NCBI GenBank assembly: GCA_964409675.1
Contig: CAYPEF010000018.1
Coordinates: 1 to 22,997, forward strand
Reading direction: 5' to 3'
Length of the DNA stretch: 22,997 nucleotides
From: CAYMDD01 sp964409675
GTDB taxonomy: Bacteria; Pseudomonadota; Alphaproteobacteria; Rickettsiales; SXRF01
Shown here one piece after another: positions 7,099 to 13,996 of this stretch (the stretch's first letter is position 1; each line of letters begins with the position of its first letter). Below the pieces are notes generated by a model. The model saw only the letters and a program-made list of their open reading frames with translations, was not told where the DNA came from and made no database searches. The position numbers were made by a program, and so were the translations under genes.

Positions 7099-8506
7099 GC
7101 TTCCGCTTTTATCCGTCCTGCTGCTTTCGGCCTGCGTGATGGGGCCGGATTACCACCCGCCCGCCATGGACTTGCCCGGCCATTGGCCCGCACCCGCCGT
7201 GATTCCGGCAGAGGCACAAAGCGTGATCAACCTCGACTGGTGGAAGCAGTTCAATGACCCGGTTCTGACCAAGCTGGAAGAAGAGGGGCTCGCCGCCAAC
7301 AGCGATATCGCGCAGGCGGCCGCACGGGTAGAGCAGGCGCGCGGCGCGCTGGATTTGCGCTGGGCCAACCAGTTCCCCGAGCTGGACGCGCAAGCCGACG
7401 CCACCCGCACGCGCAATAGCGCCCGCAGCAGTTTCGGCGGTTTCCCGGCCAACCCGAAGCCCTATAACAGCTTCGGCCTCGCCGCCGTGCTGAATTATGA
7501 AATCAACCTGTTCGGCAAGCTCACCCGCTCGACGGAAGCGGCGCGGGCGCGCCTGCTGGCCGCCGAGCATAACCGCGACGCCGTGCGCCTGCGCGTCGCC
7601 GCCGATATCGCCGTGGCGTATTTCAACCTGCGCGCGCTGGATGCGCAGGCGCAGGTAACGGAAAACACCGTCGCCGCGCGCGAGGGGGCGTATGACTACC
7701 AGAACAAGCAATATCAGGGCGGCGTGACCAATGCGCTGACCTACCGGCAGGCAGAAGCCGAGCTCGCCGCCGCAAAAGCGCAGGCGCCGCTGATTGCGCA
7801 AGCGCGCGCCGAGCAGGAAACGGCGCTGTCCATCTTGCTGGGCCGCAGCCCGAAGGAGCTCGCGGAAGTGGTGATCGAGCGCGGCGCCAGCCTTGACGAT
7901 CTGCCGGTGCCGCCGTTGCTGCCCGCTGACCTTCCCTCCGAACTCCTCACCCGCCGCCCCGATATCCAGGCTGCCGAGCAGAACCTGGTGGCATCCAACG
8001 CCGAGATCGGCGTGGCGCGGGCGGATTATTTCCCCACTCTGTCGCTTTCCGGCCTGCTTGGCGTCGCCAGCAGCAAAACCGGCACGCTGGTGGAAGGCGC
8101 AGCGCGCAACTGGAACGCGAGCGGCAGCCTGGCGGGGCCGCTGTTCGATTTCGGCAGGGTCAGCGCGAATGTCGATCAGGCCATCGCCCAGAAAGACCAG
8201 GCCCTCGCCGCTTACGCCCAAACGGTGCGCACCGCCTTCAAGGAAGCGCTGGATAGCTTAAGCGGCGTGCAGAACGCAGCCGCGCGCGTGGACGCGCAGG
8301 CAACGCAGGTGCAGGCGCGCGTCGAATCGCTCCGCCTGGCGGGCCTGCGCTATGACGCGGGGTATTCCAACTACCTCGAAGTGCTGGATGCCGAGCGCTT
8401 CCTCTACCAGGCGCAACTGGAGCGTATCGACGCCCGCCGCGACCAGCTGGCGGCGACGGTGAATCTGTACAAAGCTCTGGGCGGCGGCTGGGCACCGCAG
8501 AAATAA
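7091..8506 (+). CDS. Outer-membrane efflux channel lipoprotein (NodT/OprM family)
   Basis: The exit duct of the tripartite pump. It has 471 residues; a lipoprotein signal peptide ends in the lipobox LSAC with C15 as the lipidated residue, followed by the family-typical MGPDYHPP. Two outer-membrane efflux repeats follow, with the conserved LTRRPDIQAAEQNLVASNAEIGVARADYFP near residues 289-318 and Ala/Gln-rich helices that form the periplasmic tunnel. The ATG overlaps the pump stop by 8 bases and is preceded by AAGGAGA, giving coupled translation. It is the last gene of the operon; only 14 bases separate its stop from the convergent oxyR stop. Confidence 0.95.
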   Translation: MRKLPLLSVLLLSACVMGPDYHPPAMDLPGHWPAPAVIPAEAQSVINLDWWKQFNDPVLTKLEEEGLAANSDIAQAAARVEQARGALDLRWANQFPELDAQADATRTRNSARSSFGGFPANPKPYNSFGLAAVLNYEINLFGKLTRSTEAARARLLAAEHNRDAVRLRVAADIAVAYFNLRALDAQAQVTENTVAAREGAYDYQNKQYQGGVTNALTYRQAEAELAAAKAQAPLIAQARAEQETALSILLGRSPKELAEVVIERGASLDDLPVPPLLPADLPSELLTRRPDIQAAEQNLVASNAEIGVARADYFPTLSLSGLLGVASSKTGTLVEGAARNWNASGSLAGPLFDFGRVSANVDQAIAQKDQALAAYAQTVRTAFKEALDSLSGVQNAAARVDAQATQVQARVESLRLAGLRYDAGYSNYLEVLDAERFLYQAQLERIDARRDQLAATVNLYKALGGGWAPQK

Positions 8507-8507
8507 A

Positions 8508-8526
8508 CTGTCACCCCGGCTTACGT
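8508..8526. repeat. Partial GTCA-type repeat between convergent genes
   Basis: TGTCACCCCGGC TTAC GTCGG begins in the 14-base gap and runs into the 3' end of oxyR. The start matches the reverse complement of the right-hand hairpin at 89-112 (TGTCACCCCGCC). It can form a short stem (CCGGC/GTCGG with one G-T pair). The minus-strand reading after the oxyR stop continues GGGGTGACAGTTTATTT, a weakly T-rich tail. It looks like a truncated copy of the repeat, possibly doubling as a weak bidirectional terminator. Confidence 0.4.
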
Positions 8527-9411
8527 CGGAAGGACGGTGGAAACAGAACTGCGAACTATTTCCGCCAATTTCTCAAACAGCTTTGTCCTCGCGCTGGTGG
8601 CGCGCCAGCTGAGGGTGATGGTGCGGCCGATGGCTTTGTCCTGCAGGGGGATGTAGCGCAGTTGCTCGTCCGGTATGGCGGCGAGCGCGGGAATGAGGGT
8701 GACGGCGTCGCCGAGCGCTACCATCTGGCGCAGCGTCTCCAGGCTGGTGGCGCGGAAGCGGCGCGATTCCCCGCTACCGATGGCCTGGCAGACATCCAGC
8801 GCCTGGCGGCGCAGGCAGTGGCCGTCATCCAGCAGTAACAGCTCCAGCGTGGCGAGTTCGGCGTGGGAGACGGTTTTTTTCTTCGCCATCGGGTGCGCCG
8901 TGGGCACGGCGAGCAGGAATGGTTCATGAAACAGCGGGCGCGATACCAGCCCCTCGGCTTCCACGGGCGCGGCGATCAGCGCGCAGTCGAGCTTGCCGTC
9001 GGCCAGTAAATTCAGAAGTGCATGCGTTTTTTCCTCCACCAGCCGCAGCGAGATGGCGGGCAGGGTCTGCCGGATGAGGCGCAGGCAGAGTGGGAAAAGA
9101 TACGGCGCAAGGGTCGGGAACGCGCCGAGCGTCAGCTCGCCCGCCAGCGGGTCGCGCGCGTCGCGGGCAAGCTGGCGGATGGCGTCCGCTTCCTGAAGGA
9201 TGCCGCGCGCGCGTTGAATGATGTCCGCGCCGACAGCGGTGGGCAGGACGGTTTTGCCGCCGCGCTCAATCAGCTGCACGCCCAGGAACTCCTCCAGCTT
9301 TTTTAACTGGATGCTGAGGGTGGACTGGCTGACGTTGCAGGCTTCTGCGGCGCGGCCAAAATGGCCTTCATCCGCCAGCATGCAGAGATAATGCAGATCA
9401 CGCAGGTTCAT
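8521..9411 (-). CDS. oxyR: Hydrogen-peroxide sensor and transcriptional regulator OxyR (LysR family)
   Basis: A LysR-type regulator of 296 residues that senses peroxide by forming an intramolecular disulfide. The N-terminal winged helix-turn-helix covers about residues 1-60 (FGRAAEACNVSQSTLSIQLKKLE). The redox pair is C199 (DDGHCLRRQALDVC) and C208, the same numbers as in E. coli OxyR, with H198 beside the first Cys. The RFRATSLETLRQMVALGDAVTLIP segment is also typical. It is divergent from ahpC with a 128-base shared control region that holds an OxyR-type operator, so it very probably activates ahpCD and regulates itself. Its stop codon faces the efflux operon end. Confidence 0.95.
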   Translation of the reverse strand: MNLRDLHYLCMLADEGHFGRAAEACNVSQSTLSIQLKKLEEFLGVQLIERGGKTVLPTAVGADIIQRARGILQEADAIRQLARDARDPLAGELTLGAFPTLAPYLFPLCLRLIRQTLPAISLRLVEEKTHALLNLLADGKLDCALIAAPVEAEGLVSRPLFHEPFLLAVPTAHPMAKKKTVSHAELATLELLLLDDGHCLRRQALDVCQAIGSGESRRFRATSLETLRQMVALGDAVTLIPALAAIPDEQLRYIPLQDKAIGRTITLSWRATSARTKLFEKLAEIVRSSVSTVLPT

Positions 9412-9413
9412 TG

Positions 9414-9450
9414 ATTGATTATATCAATCGGAATAATAAAAACAATATAT
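9414..9450 (+). promoter_or_regulatory. Candidate OxyR operator (four-element motif)
   Basis: Reading ATTG-N7-CAAT-N7-ATAA-N7-ATAT, this follows the OxyR layout ATAG-N7-CTAT-N7-ATAG-N7-CTAT with exact spacing and 12 of 16 positions matching. The left half is a perfect 7-3-7 palindrome (GATTGAT-TAT-ATCAATC, 9413-9429). It ends directly against the candidate -35 of the ahpC promoter, the expected place for activation, and its other end touches the oxyR start codon, which suggests autorepression. Confidence 0.7.
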
Positions 9451-9479
9451 TTAACTTATATCTATCATTTTGCCATACT
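9451..9479 (+). promoter_or_regulatory. Candidate ahpCD promoter
   Basis: TTAACT (9451-9456), 17-bp spacer, CATACT (9474-9479), with TG at 9471-9472 making an extended -10. Both hexamers match 4 of 6 consensus bases, as expected for an activator-dependent promoter. It lies immediately downstream of the OxyR-type operator. The predicted leader is about 55 bases. Confidence 0.5.
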
Positions 9480-9539
9480 CCTCCTTGTTCAGGCGGGCGA
9501 CCGCCGCATTGCTGCTGATTCAAATACAAGGAGATATAT

Positions 9540-10079
9540 ATGTTAGGCGTTGGCCAGAAATTCCCCGCATTCGCCGTGAAGGCGACCGTATCCACCGAGG
9601 TAAAAACCGCGTTCACCGAACTCACCGATAAAAGCTATCCCGGCAAATGGCTGGTGGTGTTTTCCTGGCCGAAGGATTTCACCTTCGTCTGCCCCACCGA
9701 AATCGCCGAATTCGGCAAGCTGAACCAGGAGTTTCAGGACCGCGACACGCAGGTGCTTGGCCTCAGCACCGACAGCGAATTCGTCCACCTCGCCTGGCGG
9801 CAGAACCACAAGGACCTGCATGATTTGCCCTTCCCGATGCTGGCGGATGTGAAGCGCGAGCTGACATCGGCGCTTGGCATCCTTGATCCCGCCGAAGGCG
9901 TGGCCCAGCGCGCTACTTACGTGGTGGACCCGGAAGGCATCATCCGCTTCGTGATGGTGACTGACCTCAATGTGGGCCGCAACGTGAAAGAAACGCTGCG
10001 CGTGCTGGACGCCCTGCAGACCGACGAACTCTGCCCCTGCAACTGGCAGAAGGGCGAAGATACGCTGAAAGTGGCGTGA
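9540..10079 (+). CDS. ahpC: Alkyl hydroperoxide reductase subunit C (2-Cys peroxiredoxin)
   Basis: Cytoplasmic peroxiredoxin, 179 residues, that reduces H2O2, organic peroxides and peroxynitrite. The peroxidatic Cys is C51 in FTFVCPTE. The C-terminus carries two cysteines, C165 and C167 (DELCPCNW), the pattern of the Mycobacterium tuberculosis AhpC (C61/C174/C176), which is reduced by AhpD rather than AhpF. That agrees with ahpD following 52 bases downstream. The ATG has a strong AAGGAGAT ribosome site. Control is expected through the adjacent OxyR operator and divergent oxyR. No irregularity seen. Confidence 0.96.
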   Translation: MLGVGQKFPAFAVKATVSTEVKTAFTELTDKSYPGKWLVVFSWPKDFTFVCPTEIAEFGKLNQEFQDRDTQVLGLSTDSEFVHLAWRQNHKDLHDLPFPMLADVKRELTSALGILDPAEGVAQRATYVVDPEGIIRFVMVTDLNVGRNVKETLRVLDALQTDELCPCNWQKGEDTLKVA

Positions 10080-10092
10080 GTTGATAATCCTC

Positions 10093-10106
10093 TCCCTCTG
10101 GAGGGA
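10093..10106 (+). other. Short hairpin between ahpC and ahpD
   Basis: TCCCTC-TG-GAGGGA is a perfect 6-bp inverted repeat in the 52-base ahpC-ahpD gap with no T-run after it. It may stabilise or process the mRNA so that ahpC is made in excess of ahpD; this is inference. Confidence 0.3.
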
Positions 10107-10131
10107 AATGTATAGATGAAAGGAGCATACC

Positions 10132-10698
10132 ATGACTGCATTATCGCTGACGACCGACCATCCCACCGCATCCGGCCTGGAGGCGCTTCGCGAGGCGATG
10201 CCGGCTTATGCGCGGGATATCAAGCTGAACCTTGGCATCGTGCTGAGCGAGGACGGCGCGCCGGAACTGACGCTGGCGCAACGGTACGGCGTGGCGCTGG
10301 CCTCGGCTTACGCCACCCGCAACGCGGACGTGATCGCAGCCATCGAGGCTGAAAGCGCGCAGGCGCTCTCCGACCCCGAGAAAAACGCCGCCAGGGCGGC
10401 GGCCACCATCATGGCGATGAACAATGTCTATTACCGCTTCATCCATCTGGCGCATGACGAGGACATCAAGGCGCTGCCGCCGAAGCTGCGCATGAACGTG
10501 ATCGGCAGCCCCGGCATCGCCAAGGTGGATTTCGAGCTGTACTGCCTGGCGGTTTCCGCCATCAACGGCTGCGGCATGTGCATGGAGGCGCATCTGCACG
10601 AGGTGGCGCGGGGCGGTGTGAGCAAGCTCGGCATTCAGTCGGCGGTGCGGATCGCCGCGGTGATCAACGCGGCGGCGCAGGGGCTTGCGCACGGCTAG
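10132..10698 (+). CDS. ahpD: Alkyl hydroperoxidase AhpD (AhpC reductant)
   Basis: A 188-residue carboxymuconolactone-decarboxylase-fold protein that in M. tuberculosis passes electrons from lipoylated dihydrolipoamide acyltransferase to AhpC. The redox motif is C147-G-M-C150, with H154 four residues on (CMEAH) and a conserved E135 twelve residues before C147, matching E118/C130/C133/H137 of the mycobacterial enzyme. The residue matching its H132 is Met149 here. The start has AAGGAG upstream. It is the second gene of the ahpCD operon and is followed by a terminator. Confidence 0.94.
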   Translation: MTALSLTTDHPTASGLEALREAMPAYARDIKLNLGIVLSEDGAPELTLAQRYGVALASAYATRNADVIAAIEAESAQALSDPEKNAARAAATIMAMNNVYYRFIHLAHDEDIKALPPKLRMNVIGSPGIAKVDFELYCLAVSAINGCGMCMEAHLHEVARGGVSKLGIQSAVRIAAVINAAAQGLAHG

Positions 10699-10723
10699 GT
10701 ATTGCGCCTCTTAACTCCTTACT

Positions 10724-10753
10724 GGCGGGATTCGCTCGAATCCCGTCATTTTT
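10724..10753 (+). terminator. Rho-independent terminator of ahpCD
   Basis: The stem GGCGGGATTCG/CGAATCCCGTC (10724-10747, one G-T pair) is followed by ATTTTT. It lies 26 bases after the ahpD stop and before the Fur-type promoter, so it separates the two operons. Its GTCA edge recalls the palindromic repeats elsewhere in the window. Confidence 0.75.
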
Positions 10754-10788
10754 ATTAAATTATCCAATGTGATGCATGAATCGTGAAA

Positions 10789-10807
10789 GCAATTGATAAT
10801 CATTCGC
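10789..10807 (+). promoter_or_regulatory. Fur box of the imelysin operon
   Basis: GCAATTGATAATCATTCGC matches 14 of 19 bases of the classical Fur box GATAATGATAATCATTATC, with the central TGATAATCATT intact. It covers the -35 element at 10793-10798, so iron-loaded Fur would block RNA polymerase. This predicts induction under iron starvation. Confidence 0.7.
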
Positions 10808-10820
10808 AGGGTGGTATAGT
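10793..10820 (+). promoter_or_regulatory. Sigma-70-type promoter of the imelysin operon
   Basis: TTGATA (10793-10798), 16-bp spacer, TATAGT (10815-10820); each hexamer matches 5 of 6 consensus bases. Transcription should start near 10827, giving a leader of about 26 bases that contains GGAGAG before the ATG at 10853. Confidence 0.7.
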
Positions 10821-10852
10821 GCGGGCCGGAACCTGATACTGGAGAGATAACG

Positions 10853-12001
10853 ATGCGCCTGCGCTTCCTGCTTGCCGCTACCGCTTTGCCGGCGCTGCTG
10901 ACCGCGCCTTCCCATGCCGATACGCGGCAGGAGGCGGTAGCAACCTACAGCCGCATCGCCTATGCGACCTACAGCGACGCGCTGGCGCAGGCGGAATCGC
11001 TGCAAAAGGCGGTGAATGCGTTACTGGCCAAGCCGGATGCCAAAACGCTGGCGGCGGCGAAGGCGGCCTGGCTGGCGGCGCGAACTCCTTATTCACAGAC
11101 GGAAGTGTTTCGTTTCTACGAAGGCCCAATCGATTTTGAAGACCATGCCGCCGGAAAATCGGGGCCAGAGGCTCTGCTCAATTCCTGGCCGCTCAACGAA
11201 GCCTATATCGATTACGTAAAGGGCAACCCCAAGGCAGGTATCATTAATGCCGGGGAACCTGATATTACCGCGGAAACGCTGGCAAAGAAAAACCAGTCCG
11301 ACGACGAAGCCGATGTTACCACCGGCTATCATGCGATTGAATTCCTCCTCTGGGGGCAGGATGTAAGCGCAAGCGGCCCGGGCGCGCGGCCCTTTACCGA
11401 TTACCTGCAAGGCAAACCGGCCAATGACCGCCGCCGCGATTACTTAAGCGCCGCCACTGCGTTGCTGGTGCAGAATCTGCGCGAACTGGCGCAGGCATGG
11501 GCGCCGGGGCAGGAGAATTATGCCAGGCAATTCACTGCCGATTCCAACGCGGCGCTGGCGAAGATACTGACCGGCATGGCCTCGCTCAGCGGGTTCGAGA
11601 TGGCGTCTGAGCGCATGGGCACCGCGCTCGACAGCGGCGACCAGGAAGACGAGCAATCCTGCTTTAGCGACAATACGCATAACGATTTCATCGATAACGC
11701 GCGCGGTATCAAAAACGTCTATACCGGCCAGTATAGTGGGGTCAGCGGTCCCGGTATTTACGATGCGCTGAAGGAAAAAGACGCGGCGCTGGCCGACGCC
11801 TTGCTCTCGCGCATCAACCGGACGGAAAGCCTGATGGCCGCTATCCCGCACCCGCTTGACCGCGAAGTGCTGGCCTCGCCCAAGGGCAGCAAGGCCCGCG
11901 CGGCGATGGAAGCGGCGGTTGCCTCCCTGCAGGAAGAAGCCAAGCTTATACGCAAGGCGGGAGAAGCGCTCGGCGTGGAGGTGAATATCGTCACCAAATG
12001 A
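10853..12001 (+). CDS. Imelysin-family periplasmic iron-regulated protein (IrpA/M75-like)
   Basis: A 382-residue secreted protein with a signal peptide (cleavage about residue 22, SHA-D). It carries the family hallmarks: the WLAARTPYSQTEVFRFYEGPID region (residues 73-94), the GxHxxE motif G158-Y-H160-A-I-E163, thought to bind iron, and the later THNDF/GIKNVYTG block (about 282-293). Despite the historical name, peptidase activity is not established; family members are linked to iron uptake at the envelope. A Fur box overlies its promoter. Its stop overlaps the start of the di-haem gene (ATGA), so the two are translationally coupled and likely act together. Confidence 0.93.
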   Translation: MRLRFLLAATALPALLTAPSHADTRQEAVATYSRIAYATYSDALAQAESLQKAVNALLAKPDAKTLAAAKAAWLAARTPYSQTEVFRFYEGPIDFEDHAAGKSGPEALLNSWPLNEAYIDYVKGNPKAGIINAGEPDITAETLAKKNQSDDEADVTTGYHAIEFLLWGQDVSASGPGARPFTDYLQGKPANDRRRDYLSAATALLVQNLRELAQAWAPGQENYARQFTADSNAALAKILTGMASLSGFEMASERMGTALDSGDQEDEQSCFSDNTHNDFIDNARGIKNVYTGQYSGVSGPGIYDALKEKDAALADALLSRINRTESLMAAIPHPLDREVLASPKGSKARAAMEAAVASLQEEAKLIRKAGEALGVEVNIVTK

Positions 12002-13404
12002 CGCGGCTACCCGGCTATCTCCTTCCGCTGGCGGGCGCAGGCCTGCTGGCGCTTAGCGCCTGCATGATGCTGCAGGACCGCCATGCTGCGCCCGCCGTGG
12101 CGGATAATGCCCGCTCCGGCGGCGACACCACGGTGGAGGATACCACGCGCGACGCCTTCGCTCGCTCCGCCGCCAATCTGCCGGTGGAGCAATTGCGCGA
12201 TTTCACCTTCGGCAACAAAATGTTCAACACCAACTGGGTGGTGGCCCCGGCTTCGGTGAAAACGCTCGACGGGCTGGGGCCGCTCTTTAACCGCGTTTCC
12301 TGCTCTTCCTGCCATTTCAAGGACGGGCGCGGCGAGCCGCCGCGCAGCAATGAAGAGGGCATGCAGTCGATGCTGGTGCGGCTGAGCGTTCCGGGGCAGG
12401 ACACGCATGGCGGCCCAAAGCCGCACCCGGCATACGGGCTGCAGCTGAACGAGCGCGGCATTCCCGGTGTGCGCGGCGAGGGCAGGGCGGAGGTGCATTA
12501 CGAGGAAATCACCGGCCATTATGCCGACGGCACGGCGTATTCCTTACGTAAGCCCCGCTATGTATTTACCGATCTGGCATATGGTGCGCTCGGCGATGAT
12601 ATTCTCTTCTCGCCGCGCGTGGCCCCGGCGGTGTTCGGGCTGGGATTGCTGGAGGCGGTGCCGGAAGCCGATATCATCTCCCGCGCCGATGCGGATGACC
12701 GCGACCATGACGGCATCTCGGGCCGCCCTAACTACGTCTTCGATTCGCAGACGCAATCACGGAAAATAGGCCGCTTCGGCTGGAAAGCCAACACGGCTTC
12801 CTTGCGCTCGCAGGATGCGGATGCGCTGCAGGGCGATATCGGCATTACCAGCGCCGTCCATCCCGGCCAGAACTGCATGGAGGCGCAGACCGCATGTAAC
12901 AAAGCCCCCGGTGGCGGCAATCCGGAGATTTCCGACATGCAACTGGATAAGCTGGAGTTCTACAGCCGCACGCTGGCTGTGCCCGCCCGCAGGGACGTAA
13001 ACGACCCGCAAATCAGGCAGGGGGCAGCGTTATTCGCGCAGGCGCAATGCTCTGCCTGCCACACGCCGCAGCTGCGCACCGGCGAGGCCGCCGTGCCGCA
13101 ACTGGCGCACCAGGACATCCAGCCTTTTACCGACCTGCTGTTGCACGACATGGGTGAGGAACTCGCCGACGGCAGGCCGGATTTCGAAGCCTCGGGCCGC
13201 GAATGGCGCACCGCGCCGCTCTGGGGCATCGGGCTGGTGGAGACCGTGAACCGTCACCATACGTTCCTGCATGACGGGCGGGCGCGCAATCTGGAAGAAG
13301 CCATCCTCTGGCATGGAGGGGAAGCGGAAGCGGCGCGCGGACGCTTCATGCGCATGAGCGCGCAGGAGCGCACGGCGCTGCTGGAATTTCTAAGCTCCCT
13401 GTAA
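11998..13404 (+). CDS. Di-haem oxidoreductase-family lipoprotein (DUF1111, 'thiol oxidoreductase')
   Basis: A 468-residue envelope protein with a lipoprotein signal ending LSAC (C22 lipidated). It has two c-type haem sites, C102-S-S-C105-H106 and C351-S-A-C354-H355, and an Asp-rich DRDHDG loop (about 235-240) that may hold calcium. The C-terminal region has the LLHDMGEELADG and HHTFLHDGRARNLEEAILWHGGEA-type conserved blocks (about 381-443), and the layout is that of the MauG/DHOR group. It starts on the ATGA overlap with the imelysin gene, a pairing seen in iron-uptake operons of other proteobacteria. A plausible role is redox conversion of iron in the periplasm; this is inference. It needs the cytochrome c maturation system, not present here. 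Confidence 0.93.
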   Translation: MTRLPGYLLPLAGAGLLALSACMMLQDRHAAPAVADNARSGGDTTVEDTTRDAFARSAANLPVEQLRDFTFGNKMFNTNWVVAPASVKTLDGLGPLFNRVSCSSCHFKDGRGEPPRSNEEGMQSMLVRLSVPGQDTHGGPKPHPAYGLQLNERGIPGVRGEGRAEVHYEEITGHYADGTAYSLRKPRYVFTDLAYGALGDDILFSPRVAPAVFGLGLLEAVPEADIISRADADDRDHDGISGRPNYVFDSQTQSRKIGRFGWKANTASLRSQDADALQGDIGITSAVHPGQNCMEAQTACNKAPGGGNPEISDMQLDKLEFYSRTLAVPARRDVNDPQIRQGAALFAQAQCSACHTPQLRTGEAAVPQLAHQDIQPFTDLLLHDMGEELADGRPDFEASGREWRTAPLWGIGLVETVNRHHTFLHDGRARNLEEAILWHGGEAEAARGRFMRMSAQERTALLEFLSSL

Positions 13405-13432
13405 GCGATTTACCGCGCAGCGTAATGTTCCT

Positions 13433-13461
13433 TTGGAATTTTAGCGAAAACTTTGTATCAT
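13433..13461 (+). promoter_or_regulatory. Candidate promoter of the metal-sensor-like gene
   Basis: TTGGAA (13433-13438), 17-bp spacer, TATCAT (13456-13461). A GATCATTATC block (13467-13476), equal to the right half of a Fur box, lies at the expected start point. The AGGGGG ribosome site precedes the ATG at 13490. Spacing is good and the hexamers are moderate. Confidence 0.45.
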
Positions 13462-13489
13462 ACGTCGATCATTATCGGCAGGGGGCATT

Positions 13490-13990
13490 ATGAGAAACGG
13501 TTTGCGTTTTGCGGCAATGGCATTGCTGTTCACCTCTTCGGCCCTGCAGGCACAGACCCAGCCGGCGGAAGCGCCGGGTAATAATACCGTAAAACAAAAC
13601 CCTTATACACCGGAAGAGCCGCCGCAAGCAGCGGTAAGGGGGGAAGTGCTCTGGGCGGGCCTGCAGGAACTTCCGCCGGAGAAAAGAGCCATATTCACTC
13701 AAATCATGAACGATGCCCTGCAGCGTAATGAAGTGCGTATGAAGCAGCTGAAATCCATCCGCAAGGAGATGATTGCAATACTGGATGCTGAAGTCTTCAA
13801 CGCTGAAGCCTATGCCGCCAAAGCGCGGGATTATCAGGGATTGCGCGCTGACTTATACCTTAAAACGGAAGCTGCGCTGGTAACTGCGGCGCAGAAATTG
13901 ACTCCGATAGAGCGTAAGCTCCTTGTGCGCGCATTGCGCCGGCAGGATGCGGAAGCGTTGCAGCGTATTTACTGCACGCCCAAACAGTAG
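13490..13990 (+). CDS. Periplasmic heavy-metal-sensor-like protein (CnrR/Spy-type fold)
   Basis: A 166-residue secreted protein with a signal peptide ending about residue 22 (ALQAQ), followed by a Pro-rich linker. The remainder is mostly helical and charged: LPPEKRAIFTQIMNDAL, then RKEMIAILDAEVFNAEAYAAKARDY, then LTPIERKLLVRAL. This order matches the periplasmic metal-resistance/sensor family and, loosely, Spy/CpxP chaperones with their LTPEQR-type motifs. No His-rich metal site is obvious; one Cys lies near the C-terminus. Unlike the CnrYXH-type arrangement, no sigma factor or anti-sigma gene adjoins it. It has its own candidate promoter and ends 6 bases from a convergent gene. Family assignment is moderate. 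Confidence 0.65.
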   Translation: MRNGLRFAAMALLFTSSALQAQTQPAEAPGNNTVKQNPYTPEEPPQAAVRGEVLWAGLQELPPEKRAIFTQIMNDALQRNEVRMKQLKSIRKEMIAILDAEVFNAEAYAAKARDYQGLRADLYLKTEAALVTAAQKLTPIERKLLVRALRRQDAEALQRIYCTPKQ

Positions 13991-13996
13991 CCGGTA

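Noticed and set aside
7109..8221. Long antisense open frame (370 codons) opposite the outer-membrane channel gene
   Set aside because: Arg/Gly/Ala-rich shadow of a confidently identified NodT/OprM gene, with no recognisable domain.
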